A stretch of 64,000 nt of DNA, taken from Bacteroidota bacterium (GTDB taxonomy: Bacteria; Bacteroidota; Bacteroidia; Bacteroidales; F082). The position numbers and the translations under genes were made by a program. The notes under the pieces are model-generated. The model worked only from the letters and a program-made list of their open reading frames with translations, searched no databases and was not told where the DNA came from. The stretch lies in assembly GCA_009773165.1 (NCBI GenBank), contig WOUZ01000003.1:1-64000 (forward strand), written 5' to 3'. Of the stretch, positions 52,622 through 62,816 are shown piece by piece (the stretch's first letter is position 1; each line of letters opens with the position of its first letter).

Positions 52622-53967
52622 GATGAAATCATTTTTTGAAGAGGATTTACAATTTGGTCAATATCCCCTGCTCCCACGGTTACCAAAAGTTTGGGTCGTT
52701 TTTTACTGATAAAATCAAGAATATCTTGTTTAGCGATCAGGTGTTTCTCTTTTGATTGACATACATCAAGTAAGGCTTGTGAGGTGATACCTTCTATTGG
52801 TAATTCGCGTGCCGGATAAATTTCGAGTAAGATGAGTTCATCTAACAGACTAAGGCTTTTGGCGAATTCCGACATGAAATCACGTGTTCGTGTAAAGAGA
52901 TGAGGTTGAAATATTCCTGTTACTTTTTCATTGGGGTATAATTCTTTAACTGCTTGTATACAGGCCCTTAGTTCTTCAGGATGATGTGCATAATCATCGA
53001 TATAAACATGATTTTTCGTTTGAACTTTGATATCGAATCTTCTCCAGACGCCTTTGTAATTCCTAAGGGCAGTAGCAATAATTTCGGGACTAACGCCAAC
53101 CTTTAGAGCTACTGCTGAGGCTGCCAATGCATTCTCAATATTATGACGGCCAGGCACTTTCATCACAACACTTATTGGGTCATCATGCTCCGGGATGATC
53201 CATTCATAAACAAAGGAACTATGTTCCACTCTTATGTTCTGAACCTTAAAGTCTGCTGGTGAATCAATGCTGTAAGAAAAAGAATTCAACTCATTAACAA
53301 GTGGTAGTCCTGCTTTATGAATGAGAATTCCATCATTTTTTAGTCTGGAAGCGAACTGATTGTAATGCTGCAACATTTGAGCATGACTATGATAAATGTC
53401 GAGATGATCAGCATCCATTGAAGAAATTATTGCAATATCAGGCTGAAGTAGCAAGAAGCTTTTATCATATTCATCAGCTTCAACAACCATAAATTGACTA
53501 TCAGACGAAAGCACAAGATTACTCTCAAAATTATTGGCAATACCACCAATAAATGCCGTTATTTTGATGCCAGCTTCATGAAGAATATGGGCAATCATCG
53601 AAGTAATCGTTGTTTTGCCATGTGTTCCTGCGATTGCAATTGTAGGAATATTCTGTGTTAGCATTCCCAAAACCTCAGCGCGTTTCATTAAAGGATAACC
53701 TTTTTGCTGGATAAATAGAAGTTCTAGCTGATCATGGGGAATAGCCGGAGTGTAAATAACCAGTTCGGGGTTTTGAGGAATACTTTCAATATCATCTGTA
53801 TAATGAATATGAATGCCTTCATCTTCAAGATTTTGGGTGAGAGGCGTTCGTGATCGGTCATACCCCGAAACGGTTGCCCCCTGAAGCTTGAAGAAACGTG
53901 CAAGTGCGCTCATTCCGATGCCGCCGATTCCCAGGAAGTAAATATGATTTCCTTTAGCGTATTTCAT
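52615..53967 (-). CDS. murC: UDP-N-acetylmuramate-L-alanine ligase
   Basis: Adds L-Ala to UDP-MurNAc, the first amino acid of the peptidoglycan stem; 450 residues. Rossmann start 'YFLGIGGIGMSALARFF' (about 10-26), ATP loop 'AGTHGKTTITSMIAH', 'VVEADEYDKSF', 'MDADHLDIYH' and 'PGRHNIENALAA', then 'YIDDYAHHPEELRA' and 'FQPHLFTRTRDF'. The start overlaps the murG stop (ATGA). Confidence 0.97.
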   Translation of the reverse strand: MKYAKGNHIYFLGIGGIGMSALARFFKLQGATVSGYDRSRTPLTQNLEDEGIHIHYTDDIESIPQNPELVIYTPAIPHDQLELLFIQQKGYPLMKRAEVLGMLTQNIPTIAIAGTHGKTTITSMIAHILHEAGIKITAFIGGIANNFESNLVLSSDSQFMVVEADEYDKSFLLLQPDIAIISSMDADHLDIYHSHAQMLQHYNQFASRLKNDGILIHKAGLPLVNELNSFSYSIDSPADFKVQNIRVEHSSFVYEWIIPEHDDPISVVMKVPGRHNIENALAASAVALKVGVSPEIIATALRNYKGVWRRFDIKVQTKNHVYIDDYAHHPEELRACIQAVKELYPNEKVTGIFQPHLFTRTRDFMSEFAKSLSLLDELILLEIYPARELPIEGITSQALLDVCQSKEKHLIAKQDILDFISKKRPKLLVTVGAGDIDQIVNPLQKMISSW

Positions 53968-55076
53968 GATTGAGCCAGTTTTAATAATTCATCAACGATG
54001 AGGTTTGTTGCCTCAGGTTGAGCAAAGCGTTTAATGTTTTTTCTCATTTCATTACACGCAGCGGTGTCGTTCAGCGTATCAATTATCTGAGGAATAAGTT
54101 GTTCTGAAGCATTTTCGTTACGGATTTGTCGTGCTGCATTTTTTTCAACCAGTCTCATTGCATTCTTGGTCTGATGATCTTCTGCTGCTGATGGCAAAGG
54201 AATGAGGATAGCAGGCTTTGCAACGTAGCTTATCTCAGCAATTGACATTGCTCCCGCCCTTGAAACGATCAAATCTGCAACTGAATAGGCCAAATCCATC
54301 CTGTCGATAAATGCGAGCGCTTTTATTTTTGTCGACAACCCGTTACTTACAATTTGCTCATTCGCTGTTTTTAAAAAGGTTGACCCTGTTTGCCAAATGA
54401 GCTGTAGTGGCTGCGATTGTAATTCGTTCATTTTTGCTACCAGAGCTTTGTTAATTGCCAATGCGCCTTGACTGCCTCCAATGATTAATACAACCGGATG
54501 TTCTTCATTTAGATTGAAATAGCTTATCGCCTCTAATCTTTTTCCTGTGACATCCACCGATGCTTTTCGCAATGGATTGCCAGTAAGAACAGTTCTTTCG
54601 GCTGGAAACCATTTTTCCATGTTGTCGTAAGCAACACAGATCCGATTGACTTTTTTACCCAAAATCCTATTAGTTATACCAGGAAAGGAATTCTGTTCCT
54701 GAATAAGGGTAGGTATCGAAAGCTGCACTGCTACACGAAGAGTTGGGCCACTCGCATAACCCCCGACGCCAATCACCACATCGGGTTTAAATGTCTTAAT
54801 AACTTTATATGCTGTTAGTAATGAATGAATTAGTTTAAATGGGAATAGAAGATTTGTAAATGAAAAGCTTCGCTGAAAACCACTGATCCATAATCCTTTT
54901 ATGGGGTATCCTGCTTTAGGAACACGCTCCATTTCCATACGCCCCTGCGCACCAATGAACAGAATCTCCGTTTCGGATTTTCTGGCCTTTAGTGCGTCGG
55001 CTATTGCGAGGGCTGGAAAAATATGCCCTCCTGTGCCACCTCCGCTAATTATTATCTTCAGCGACTGCGATTTCAT
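53964..55076 (-). CDS. murG: Undecaprenyldiphospho-muramoylpentapeptide beta-N-acetylglucosaminyltransferase
   Basis: Membrane-associated glycosyltransferase making lipid II from lipid I; 370 residues. 'IISGGGTGGHIFPALAIADAL' (about 9-29), 'GVGGYASGP', 'LIQEQNSFPGITNR', 'IIGGSQGALAIN' and 'ISRAGAMSIAEI'-like 'VSRAGAMSIAEIS' are intact. Its start lies 32 bases inside the ftsW reading frame, an unusually long overlap for this cluster. No later start is possible without losing the glycine-rich loop. Confidence 0.97.
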   Translation of the reverse strand: MKSQSLKIIISGGGTGGHIFPALAIADALKARKSETEILFIGAQGRMEMERVPKAGYPIKGLWISGFQRSFSFTNLLFPFKLIHSLLTAYKVIKTFKPDVVIGVGGYASGPTLRVAVQLSIPTLIQEQNSFPGITNRILGKKVNRICVAYDNMEKWFPAERTVLTGNPLRKASVDVTGKRLEAISYFNLNEEHPVVLIIGGSQGALAINKALVAKMNELQSQPLQLIWQTGSTFLKTANEQIVSNGLSTKIKALAFIDRMDLAYSVADLIVSRAGAMSIAEISYVAKPAILIPLPSAAEDHQTKNAMRLVEKNAARQIRNENASEQLIPQIIDTLNDTAACNEMRKNIKRFAQPEATNLIVDELLKLAQS

Positions 55077-56214
55077 TTGGAATAGGACTTTGAGTTTTTT
55101 TTGCTACTTCTTTACTTACGCTTAAAATAATTCCCAGCGACAAACTGGTGAACCAAATGGATGTTCCTCCCATACTTACCAATGGCAGGGGTTGTCCCGT
55201 TACAGGAAGGATTCCGACAGCAACTCCCATATTGATCATGGCTTGAAAAACCAAGCTAAACGCTACCCCAATGGTGAGAAATGCACCAAATGTTTGAGGT
55301 ATTTTTGTTACTATGACAACCGCCCTGAAAAGCAATATCAGGTAGAGCAGGACAATAAAAGCACCTCCCATTAATCCATATTCTTCAACAATTATGGCAA
55401 ATATGAAATCGGAATAGGGGTGAGGAAGAAAATTTCTTTGGGTGCTGTTTCCGGGTGCTTTACCAAAAATTCCACCACTCGCGATAGCAATCTGCGCCTG
55501 CTCTGTCTGATAGTTATCGCCTGTCCCGTTGATATAATTCTCGATACGGTTTTTCCAGGTCATGAGCCTTCCCTGGTTTTCATCGGGTAATTGAGATAGA
55601 ATAAAAACGAAAATTACCAATGCAATCAAGCCAAAACCAATCAATGTGAAAATGTATTTCATGTTGATCCTTCCAATGAAAAGTAAAACCAAACTTGTTG
55701 CAAAAAGCATTGCTGCAGTTGAAAAGTTGGCCGGCAAGATTAAAAATACAATCAGCAGAACAGGTACCATCAAAGGAATAAATGCTGATTTAAAGTCTTT
55801 GATATTCTCTTGCTTCTTTGTTAGCAAGCGTGCCAGATAAATGATAAGGGTGAGTTTGGCAAGGTCGCTCGTTTGAAACGAAAGGTTGAATGGAAGTGGG
55901 ATAACACGTTTGGCATCATTAAGATCCAATCCAAAAATCAAGGTAAAAAACAGCAAAGGCACACTGATCCAGAGAACTAAATGAATAATTCTTGAGTAAT
56001 ATACATACTTAATTTTATGGGCCAGATATACCAACACCAATCCCACAGACAGAATAATGAAATGCTTCATCATATAATACTCTGTGTTACCCGACTTAAA
56101 CTTATACGCCAAAGTACCGGTAGAGCTGTAAACAGCCAAAAGTGAAAAAACTGAAAGAAGCAGAACCACTGCCCATATCACCTTATCGCCTTTTATATCC
56201 TTAATTAATCCCAT
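55045..56214 (-). CDS. ftsW: FtsW-type lipid II polymerase
   Basis: Polytopic SEDS-family peptidoglycan glycosyltransferase working with FtsI at the septum; 389 residues with about ten membrane segments. 'SFQTSDLAKLTLIIYLARLL' holds the SEDS region around TM3-4, 'RNFLPHPYSDFIFAIIVEEYGLMGG' is the catalytic-loop signature with its acidic residue, and 'TGQPLPLVSMGGTSIW' closes the family pattern. It lies between murD and murG. Confidence 0.95.
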   Translation of the reverse strand: MGLIKDIKGDKVIWAVVLLLSVFSLLAVYSSTGTLAYKFKSGNTEYYMMKHFIILSVGLVLVYLAHKIKYVYYSRIIHLVLWISVPLLFFTLIFGLDLNDAKRVIPLPFNLSFQTSDLAKLTLIIYLARLLTKKQENIKDFKSAFIPLMVPVLLIVFLILPANFSTAAMLFATSLVLLFIGRINMKYIFTLIGFGLIALVIFVFILSQLPDENQGRLMTWKNRIENYINGTGDNYQTEQAQIAIASGGIFGKAPGNSTQRNFLPHPYSDFIFAIIVEEYGLMGGAFIVLLYLILLFRAVVIVTKIPQTFGAFLTIGVAFSLVFQAMINMGVAVGILPVTGQPLPLVSMGGTSIWFTSLSLGIILSVSKEVAKKTQSPIPNEIAVAEDNN

Positions 56215-56227
56215 TTAAATGAAATAG

Positions 56228-57580
56228 TTATAATGATTTAACAGCCTGTTTATACTGATTTCCCCGATCCTCATAATTGTCAAACAAATCGTAACTGGCA
56301 CATGCAGGGGATAACAATACCACATAGTTTTTTTCTGCCAAAAAGGACGCTGCAGCTACCGCTTGTTCTGCTGAATCAACATCAATAATACTTTTAACAT
56401 GGCTTGCAAATGCTTCATGAATGAGCTGATTGTCTTTGCCAAGACATACAATTGCTTTCACTTTTTGCCTGATTAAAGGAATGAGAATGCTGTAATCATT
56501 TCCTTTATCAATACCTCCAGCTATCCACACTATTGGGCGGTTGAAATACTCCAAAGCGTACCAGGTGGAGTTAACATTGGTGGCTTTTGAATCGTTGTAA
56601 TAAGAAACACCATGCACATTAGCAACGTATTCAAGCCTGTGAGCGATGTTCTGATAATCCGACATGCTTTGCTTGACTGTCTCATTTCTGATACCAAGTA
56701 TTTTAGCACTGATACCAGCGGCTAAGGAGTTGTAGGTGTTATGTCTGCCTTGTAATGCCAGTTCTTCTATTGTCATAGTGAAAGGATTTGGAGGGATGTT
56801 GATATAAATACTGTTTTGTTTGACGATTCCTGTATGATGACTCTCCTCATTTTTAATGGAGAAAGAATATTTTTTTGATGAAATCGGGTGATTATTTATG
56901 TGAATGTTGCTTGTTTCATCATCAGCGCAATAAACCAATGCATCGTCAGAAGTTTGATTCATTGTGATACGCAACTTGGAGGATGCATAAGCTTCAAAAG
57001 AACCATTGTATCTGTCAAGATGATCAGGGGTGATGTTGGTGATAACAGCAATATTGGCTCTGAAATCGACGATTCCATCCAATTGAAAGCTGCTGAGTTC
57101 AAGAACAAAAATGGCATGATCTGATTCGGAAAGGCAGGCAGCAAAACTTTTCCCAACATTTCCTGCGATGCAAATATCCAGACCGGCATTTTTCAAAATG
57201 AATCCTGTAAGAAGGGTTGTTGTTGTTTTGCCATTGCTTCCGGTGATTCCAATTATAAAAGCGTTGGTAAACCACGAAGCAAATTCTATCTCAGAAACGA
57301 TATCAGCTGTTGTAACATAGGAAAAAACTGAAGCTTGATCCGGAATGCCCGGACTTTTAATGATTAAATCAGCTTGTGAGATGATATCGCCCGAATGTCT
57401 GTTTTCTTCAAAGGGAATATTATTCTGCTCAAGAAGTAACTTGTAATGAGGTTTGATTGAACCAGCATCAGAAACAAACACACGAAGACCATTCCTGATT
57501 GCAAGCAAGGCAGCACCAGTGCCGCTCTCGCTTCCGCCAAGAACTACAATATTGTGATATTTGTTTTTTCGTTTATTCAT
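56228..57580 (-). CDS. murD: UDP-N-acetylmuramoylalanine-D-glutamate ligase
   Basis: Adds D-Glu to UDP-MurNAc-L-Ala; 450 residues. 'IVVLGGSESGTGAALLA' at the N-terminus, 'KSPGIPD', ATP loop 'GITGSNGKTTTTLLTG', 'LELSSFQLDGI', 'NITPDHLDRYNGS', 'GRHNTYNSLAAGISA', 'YYNDSKATNVNSTWYAL' and 'IAGGIDKGNDYS' are all present. It starts three bases after the mraY stop. Confidence 0.97.
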   Translation of the reverse strand: MNKRKNKYHNIVVLGGSESGTGAALLAIRNGLRVFVSDAGSIKPHYKLLLEQNNIPFEENRHSGDIISQADLIIKSPGIPDQASVFSYVTTADIVSEIEFASWFTNAFIIGITGSNGKTTTTLLTGFILKNAGLDICIAGNVGKSFAACLSESDHAIFVLELSSFQLDGIVDFRANIAVITNITPDHLDRYNGSFEAYASSKLRITMNQTSDDALVYCADDETSNIHINNHPISSKKYSFSIKNEESHHTGIVKQNSIYINIPPNPFTMTIEELALQGRHNTYNSLAAGISAKILGIRNETVKQSMSDYQNIAHRLEYVANVHGVSYYNDSKATNVNSTWYALEYFNRPIVWIAGGIDKGNDYSILIPLIRQKVKAIVCLGKDNQLIHEAFASHVKSIIDVDSAEQAVAAASFLAEKNYVVLLSPACASYDLFDNYEDRGNQYKQAVKSL

Positions 57581-57583
57581 TGG

Positions 57584-58825
57584 TTACCTTAACTTGAGTG
57601 TAATGATGGTGAGAATAGCAAGGAAAATTCCTACAATCTGAAAACGCAATACAATCTTTGGCTCAGGGTATCCCAATTTCTGAAAATGATGATGTAAAGG
57701 CGACATTTTGAAAATTCTTCTTCCTGCACCGAATTTGCGTTTGGTGTATTTGAAGTAGCTCACCTGCATGATTACCGATAAACTTTCAGCCAAAAAGATC
57801 CCACATAAAATTGGCATCAATAGCTCCTTGCGGATAAGGATAGCGAAAACAGCAATGATACCTCCAATAGCCAAACTGCCTGTGTCGCCCATAAAAACCT
57901 GCGCAGGATAGGAGTTATACCATAAAAATCCTATGGTCGCACCAACAAAGGCACTTATAAATATTGTCAGCTCTCCGGTATTGGGCAGATACATAATATT
58001 CAGGTAATCAGCAAAAATGATGTTACCCGAAACCCATGCAAGTATACCAAGTGTAGCTCCAATGATAGCCGATGTTCCAGTTGCCAATCCATCCATCCCA
58101 TCTGTGAGGTTAGCGCCATTGCTGATTGATGTGATGATAATAATGACGATTGGAATAAAAATAAGAAAAGCCCATTTTTCATGTCCCGGACCTGTCCATT
58201 TCAGAAGGGAGGCATAATCGAATTCATTGTTTTTGATGAATGGAATAGTCGTTTTCGTTGATCCTGCTTCGTCGTTGCTGAATCGGGAAACCGGACCAGT
58301 GATAGATGATGATTGAGTAATTTCAGTTGTCAAAGGCTTTGATTTCTCGCGCATGACAACTGAATTGTCAAGATACATCGTAATGCTCACAATCAAACCT
58401 AACACTACTTGTCCAAAAATTTTGAGTTTACCTGGCAGACCTTTTTTGTCCTTTTTAAAAACTTTGATATAATCATCCAAAAATCCAATACCTCCCAGCC
58501 AAATAGTGGTGAAGATCATCAGGATAATGTAGGTGTTATCAAGTTTTGTAAATAAAAGTGCAGGAATTACAATGGCTGCAATAATGATGATTCCGCCCAT
58601 TGTTGGAGTTCCCTGTTTCTCAATCTGACCTTCAAGTCCCAGGTCACGGACTGTTTCACCAACTTGTTTTTTATTCAAATAATTAATCCATCGTTGACCA
58701 AATAAAAGTGTAATAACAAGTGAAGTAAGCACTGATGCCGCCGCTCTGAACGAAATGTATTGAAATACCTGTGCTCCCGGAAAATTAAATGTTTGGTCTA
58801 AATATGTAAATAGGTAATACAGCAT
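57584..58825 (-). CDS. mraY: Phospho-N-acetylmuramoyl-pentapeptide transferase
   Basis: Integral membrane enzyme making lipid I; 413 residues from the ATG at 58825, one base after the murE stop (an in-frame TTG at 58852 lies inside murE). '[11 protein letters not shown]', '[14 protein letters not shown]' (Asp pair), '[15 protein letters not shown]' and '[13 protein letters not shown]' are the catalytic loops. '[17 protein letters not shown]' is the HHH motif. It is longer than the ~360 residues of E. coli because of a polar loop of about 60 residues (about 165-225, '[16 protein letters not shown]' onward) with a short hydrophobic stretch after it. Confidence 0.96.
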   Translation of the reverse strand: MLYYLFTYLDQTFNFPGAQVFQYISFRAAASVLTSLVITLLFGQRWINYLNKKQVGETVRDLGLEGQIEKQGTPTMGGIIIIAAIVIPALLFTKLDNTYIILMIFTTIWLGGIGFLDDYIKVFKKDKKGLPGKLKIFGQVVLGLIVSITMYLDNSVVMREKSKPLTTEITQSSSITGPVSRFSNDEAGSTKTTIPFIKNNEFDYASLLKWTGPGHEKWAFLIFIPIVIIIITSISNGANLTDGMDGLATGTSAIIGATLGILAWVSGNIIFADYLNIMYLPNTGELTIFISAFVGATIGFLWYNSYPAQVFMGDTGSLAIGGIIAVFAILIRKELLMPILCGIFLAESLSVIMQVSYFKYTKRKFGAGRRIFKMSPLHHHFQKLGYPEPKIVLRFQIVGIFLAILTIITLKLR

Positions 58826-58826
58826 T

Positions 58827-60299
58827 TCAATTGTTTTGTTGAAGTGAATCAAAAAGTTGAATTAACTCCGCTTTATCATCGAAAGGGTATTTAACACCTT
58901 TTATCTCCTGATATTTCTCATGGCCTTTCCCCGCTATCAGAATAATATCGCCCGGTTTAGCAAGCATGATGGCTGTTTTGATGGCTTCTTTACGATCAGC
59001 AATTACAAGATGTTTTTTGTAATGTTGTCCAGGAATGCCTTTTCGCATATCTTCCAGTATTTCCTGCGGATCTTCATTTCGCGGGTTATCCGAAGTGAGA
59101 ATAAGGGTGTTGCTCCATTCAGCTGCTATGCGTGCCATCTCCGGACGTTTCGTTTTGTCGCGGTTTCCTCCGGCACCAGCAACAGTTATAAGCTGCTCAT
59201 TATGTGTTCGAATTGCATCAATGGTTTTCAAAACATTTAGCAAAGCATCCGGCGTATGTGCGTAGTCCACGATAGCTATTACACCTTCAGATGATTTAAT
59301 CCATTCAAAACGTCCTTCAGCACTATGAAGACGGCTTATTCCAATTAAAATATCCTGTCGTTCCATCCCTAATAGTTCAGCAGCACCATAAATAGCAAGT
59401 AAATTACTGGCATTGAATCGCCCTATTAGCTTGGTAAAAACTTCTTGCCCACCAATTTTTAATAGTAACCCCTCAAACTGATTCTCGATTATTTTTGCGT
59501 GAAAGTCAGCTATGTTGCTTATGCTGAATGTTTTAATAGTTGCTTTTGTGTTTTGTGTCATGAATATTCCATTCTTGTCATCCATGTTTACAAGAGCAAA
59601 AGCATCTTTTGGTAACAGATCAAAGAAAAGTTTCTTAGCATCGCGGTATGCCGCAAAAGTTCCATGATAATCTAAATGGTCGTGGGTGAGATTGGTGAAA
59701 ATGCCAACCTTAAATTTTAAACCAAAAGTTCGCATTTGTGCCATTGCATGGGAACTTACTTCCATAAAGGCATGCGAACAGCCTGCTTCAACCATTTCAT
59801 TTAATAGGGCGTTAATACGCAGTGGGTCTGGGGTGGTATGTGTTGTTGGAACTATTTTGTTCCCAATTTTATTACAAATTGTAGAGAGCAATCCACTAGG
59901 AAATCCTGCATCTTCAAATAATTGATGCAGAAGTGTTGCAATGGTGGTCTTGCCATTTGTACCGGTAACTCCTGTCAGAATGATTTTATGAGAAGGGTTA
60001 TCGTAAAAGGCTGCTGCTGCCATGGCAAGGCTGTAGGAAGTGTTTTCTACAACTACATATGTACTGTCAGAATCAATGAAATCGGGCAGTCTTTCACAGA
60101 AAATAACGTTTGTTCCGGCTTCTATTGCTTGCTGAATATAGTCGTGACCATCTGAATTACTACCTGTAATTGCGAAAAAAGCTATATCCAAGCCGGCTTC
60201 TTTTGAGTTGAAAGTCAAGCCATGAAGCATCTTATCAGGATTTCCAACGATGCTTAACACCCTGCATGATTGAATGATATCGCTCAGATTCTTTTTCAT
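58827..60299 (-). CDS. murE: UDP-MurNAc-L-Ala-D-Glu:meso-diaminopimelate ligase
   Basis: Adds the third stem residue; 490 residues. ATP loop '[18 protein letters not shown]', '[10 protein letters not shown]', '[11 protein letters not shown]', '[10 protein letters not shown]', '[12 protein letters not shown]' and 'AGKGHEKYQ' are intact. The motif DNPR in '[11 protein letters not shown]' is the meso-DAP-binding signature (lysine-type enzymes differ here), so the wall is DAP-type. The ATG at 60299 overlaps the ftsI stop in TGATG; a GTG one codon earlier is possible. Confidence 0.97.
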   Translation of the reverse strand: MKKNLSDIIQSCRVLSIVGNPDKMLHGLTFNSKEAGLDIAFFAITGSNSDGHDYIQQAIEAGTNVIFCERLPDFIDSDSTYVVVENTSYSLAMAAAAFYDNPSHKIILTGVTGTNGKTTIATLLHQLFEDAGFPSGLLSTICNKIGNKIVPTTHTTPDPLRINALLNEMVEAGCSHAFMEVSSHAMAQMRTFGLKFKVGIFTNLTHDHLDYHGTFAAYRDAKKLFFDLLPKDAFALVNMDDKNGIFMTQNTKATIKTFSISNIADFHAKIIENQFEGLLLKIGGQEVFTKLIGRFNASNLLAIYGAAELLGMERQDILIGISRLHSAEGRFEWIKSSEGVIAIVDYAHTPDALLNVLKTIDAIRTHNEQLITVAGAGGNRDKTKRPEMARIAAEWSNTLILTSDNPRNEDPQEILEDMRKGIPGQHYKKHLVIADRKEAIKTAIMLAKPGDIILIAGKGHEKYQEIKGVKYPFDDKAELIQLFDSLQQNN

Positions 60300-62416
60300 C
60301 ACATCAAAAGAGTTAGTTCAATTATTTGCCCATCCTGAACGATTTCGCCTGGAGCTACCGATTGTGTGATAACTCTTCCTTTACCCACAATTAAGGTTTT
60401 CATGCCCATATTTTCAAGCATGAAAACTGCATCTTTTGCATTCATCCCCATTACGTCAGGAACTATCCCGGTTTGAAACTCAGTTGGTTTTAGCTGCATT
60501 GAATACTTTTTTGCTTCAGTCTCAATCCAGGTGTTACCTTTCATGTTTTGATTTACACTTACTCCAAGTCTTCCGTAAAGTGCATAGATGTCTTTTTGAA
60601 AACACTTCCCTTTTACAGCCGGAATTGAAAGTGTATCAGATTTTTCAACAATTGTTCCATCATGAATATCTGGCCTTGTAGCATAAACTTTGTCGGCTAT
60701 TTCTTTGAATACAGGTGCGGCAACTGCTCCACCATAAATCTTACCAGCTGACGGATTGCTGACAACAACAATACAACTGTATTTTGGGTTACCTGCCGGG
60801 AAGTATCCGGCAAAGGACGCATTGTAGTTTGTTTTGTTGTAACCTTTATTTCCGGCTGCTATTTGTGCAGTTCCTGTTTTACCTGCAATTTTGAAAGGAC
60901 TTTTACTTAAAAATTTAGCTGTTCCATGCTCAACAACACCTTCCATCAATTCCTTAGCTAAATCAATAGTATTTTGAGATGCAATCCGTTCGTTGAGAAT
61001 TATTGGCTCAAATTTTTTGATGATGATGTTCCCTTGCCGGATCTCTTTTACAAATTGAGGTTTTACCATTACACCTCCATTTGCCACAGCATTGTAAAAG
61101 GTTAGCATTTGCATTGGGGTTATTGTTATTTCATAACCAATTGACATCCAAGGCAATGATGTTCCATACCAATGTTGTTTATCTGAGGGATGCTTGATAT
61201 AAGGTTTTCTTTCTCCCGGAATATCAAGTCCGGCAACCTGGTTAAGATTCATAGCATACAAACGTTCGATGAAATGTGACGGATTGTCTTTGTATGCATT
61301 CCAAACTAATTTTGAAATAGCAACATTGGAAGATTTTTCGAAGGCTTCCCTTACAGTTATTCTTCCGTTTCGGATCGGATAAACATCTTTCATAGTCCGT
61401 GAATAGTACATCATCTGACCATTTCCAATGTTCATGGTGTCACGGAGTCTTATTTTGTTGTCTTCCAGTAGAACCATCATGGAAGCAAGTTTAAATGTTG
61501 AACCCGGCTCTACACTTTCGGCAATTGCATAATTGTAGCTCTCGCGGTATGCGCCTGTTTTCTTATCAATGGAAAGATTGGAAATTGCAACGATCTGGCC
61601 TGTTGATACTTCCATAAGAATGGCACAGCCTTGCTCAGCCTCATTTTCTGTTAAATTTTGTCGAAGGGCGTTTTCAGCAACATCCTGTATGTTCACATCT
61701 ATCGTGCTGATGATATCATGCCCGTTTATCGGTTCTACTGCATTTTCATCAAACAATGGCTTCCAATCGCCATTATTGATGCGGCGTTTTACTTGTTTTC
61801 CATCAGTGCCTTTTAAAACTTCATGGTAAGCCCCTTCAATCCCAACAAAGATATTCTCTCGGTTGTTTTCATAACCTATGGTACGGTTTGCTAATTCTTT
61901 GAATGGTTTTTCTCTTTTGCTACCTGGAATCAGTATCAAACCTCCGCTGTATTTACCTTTATTGAGGATAGGAAGCTTGCGTAAAGATTTGACTTCAGCA
62001 TAAGTTGCACGATTCTTAATGAGCCAGTACCTATTGCCATCGAGCCGTTCCTTTCGAAGATCTGCGAGGTATTCCCGCTTGCTTTTTGATGGGAAAATTT
62101 TAGCCAGACCTTCAGCCAGTGAGTCAACTTTCGAATTAAATGTTTGGTCATCAATTAGTTCAGAGTCAACATCCATCCTCACTTCGAAAACAGGCACTGT
62201 CGTCGCCAATAATGAGCCGTCTGATGAAAGGATATTACCTCTCATTGCTTCTATCCCAAAAACCTTAATTTCTTGCTGTTCTGCCTTTGCAAGTAATTCT
62301 GCTTTGAGTGATGTTTGGATATAAATAATCCTTCCAATGATAGCTATGCCAAATATTAGCATGACACTATACACAAGGTAAACCCTCCAGAGTATGTCGG
62401 TTTTTGGACTAATCAT
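60299..62416 (-). CDS. ftsI: FtsI-type class B penicillin-binding protein with PASTA domain
   Basis: Septal transpeptidase partner of FtsW; 705 residues. One membrane anchor (about 12-32), a dimerisation region beginning 'RGNILSSDGSLLATTVP', and a transpeptidase domain with the active-site serine in 'EPGSTFKLASMM', SxN in 'EKSSNVAISK' and 'IAGKTGTAQIA'. A PASTA domain closes the protein (about 640-705, 'GIVPDVMGMNAKDAVFMLEN'), which is shared with SpoVD/Bacteroidota FtsI but absent from E. coli FtsI. Its start overlaps the ftsL-like stop by four bases. Confidence 0.95.
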   Translation of the reverse strand: MISPKTDILWRVYLVYSVMLIFGIAIIGRIIYIQTSLKAELLAKAEQQEIKVFGIEAMRGNILSSDGSLLATTVPVFEVRMDVDSELIDDQTFNSKVDSLAEGLAKIFPSKSKREYLADLRKERLDGNRYWLIKNRATYAEVKSLRKLPILNKGKYSGGLILIPGSKREKPFKELANRTIGYENNRENIFVGIEGAYHEVLKGTDGKQVKRRINNGDWKPLFDENAVEPINGHDIISTIDVNIQDVAENALRQNLTENEAEQGCAILMEVSTGQIVAISNLSIDKKTGAYRESYNYAIAESVEPGSTFKLASMMVLLEDNKIRLRDTMNIGNGQMMYYSRTMKDVYPIRNGRITVREAFEKSSNVAISKLVWNAYKDNPSHFIERLYAMNLNQVAGLDIPGERKPYIKHPSDKQHWYGTSLPWMSIGYEITITPMQMLTFYNAVANGGVMVKPQFVKEIRQGNIIIKKFEPIILNERIASQNTIDLAKELMEGVVEHGTAKFLSKSPFKIAGKTGTAQIAAGNKGYNKTNYNASFAGYFPAGNPKYSCIVVVSNPSAGKIYGGAVAAPVFKEIADKVYATRPDIHDGTIVEKSDTLSIPAVKGKCFQKDIYALYGRLGVSVNQNMKGNTWIETEAKKYSMQLKPTEFQTGIVPDVMGMNAKDAVFMLENMGMKTLIVGKGRVITQSVAPGEIVQDGQIIELTLLM

Positions 62417-62814
62417 GGCTGGTTGGTTTTTGAAATGACAATTTTCTCAACAGGATCTACCGACTCTTTGAGTCCTCTTTTCTCAAGTTTCCTTGCAATT
62501 TCCGATTGTTTACTTTCATGCATTACAGCCGATTTGCCATAGATATATTCAAACTGCAGTTCCTTTATCTGCCTGTTTACCTTATCAATAGTTCTGCTGG
62601 TTGCCTCGGTATAGTAGCTGTTTGCAATATAAACCAATGCCAGTCCTGCTATAAAGAGCATGAAACGTGTTTGCCTTACTGCCCAGTCGTGAGCCAAAAA
62701 TTCGCCTCCCAGAACATCGAAAAAGGCTTGTGAGAAAAACTTTCTTCCCGCCGAAGTCTTTTTCTTGACCTTAACTGACTGCTGATCATCTATATGCGTT
62801 GATTCCTCTTTCAT
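62413..62814 (-). CDS. FtsL-like divisome protein
   Basis: A 133-residue bitopic protein in the ftsL position between rsmH and ftsI. A charged cytoplasmic N-terminus (about 1-48) is followed by one membrane segment (about 51-67, 'FMLFIAGLALVYIANSYY') and a periplasmic coiled coil ('RTIDKVNRQIKELQFEYIYGKSAVM'). FtsL proteins are defined by this layout rather than by sequence, so the call rests on topology and context. It starts two bases before the rsmH stop region ends, and its stop overlaps ftsI (ATGA). Confidence 0.82.
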   Translation of the reverse strand: MKEESTHIDDQQSVKVKKKTSAGRKFFSQAFFDVLGGEFLAHDWAVRQTRFMLFIAGLALVYIANSYYTEATSRTIDKVNRQIKELQFEYIYGKSAVMHESKQSEIARKLEKRGLKESVDPVEKIVISKTNQP

Positions 62815-62816
62815 CG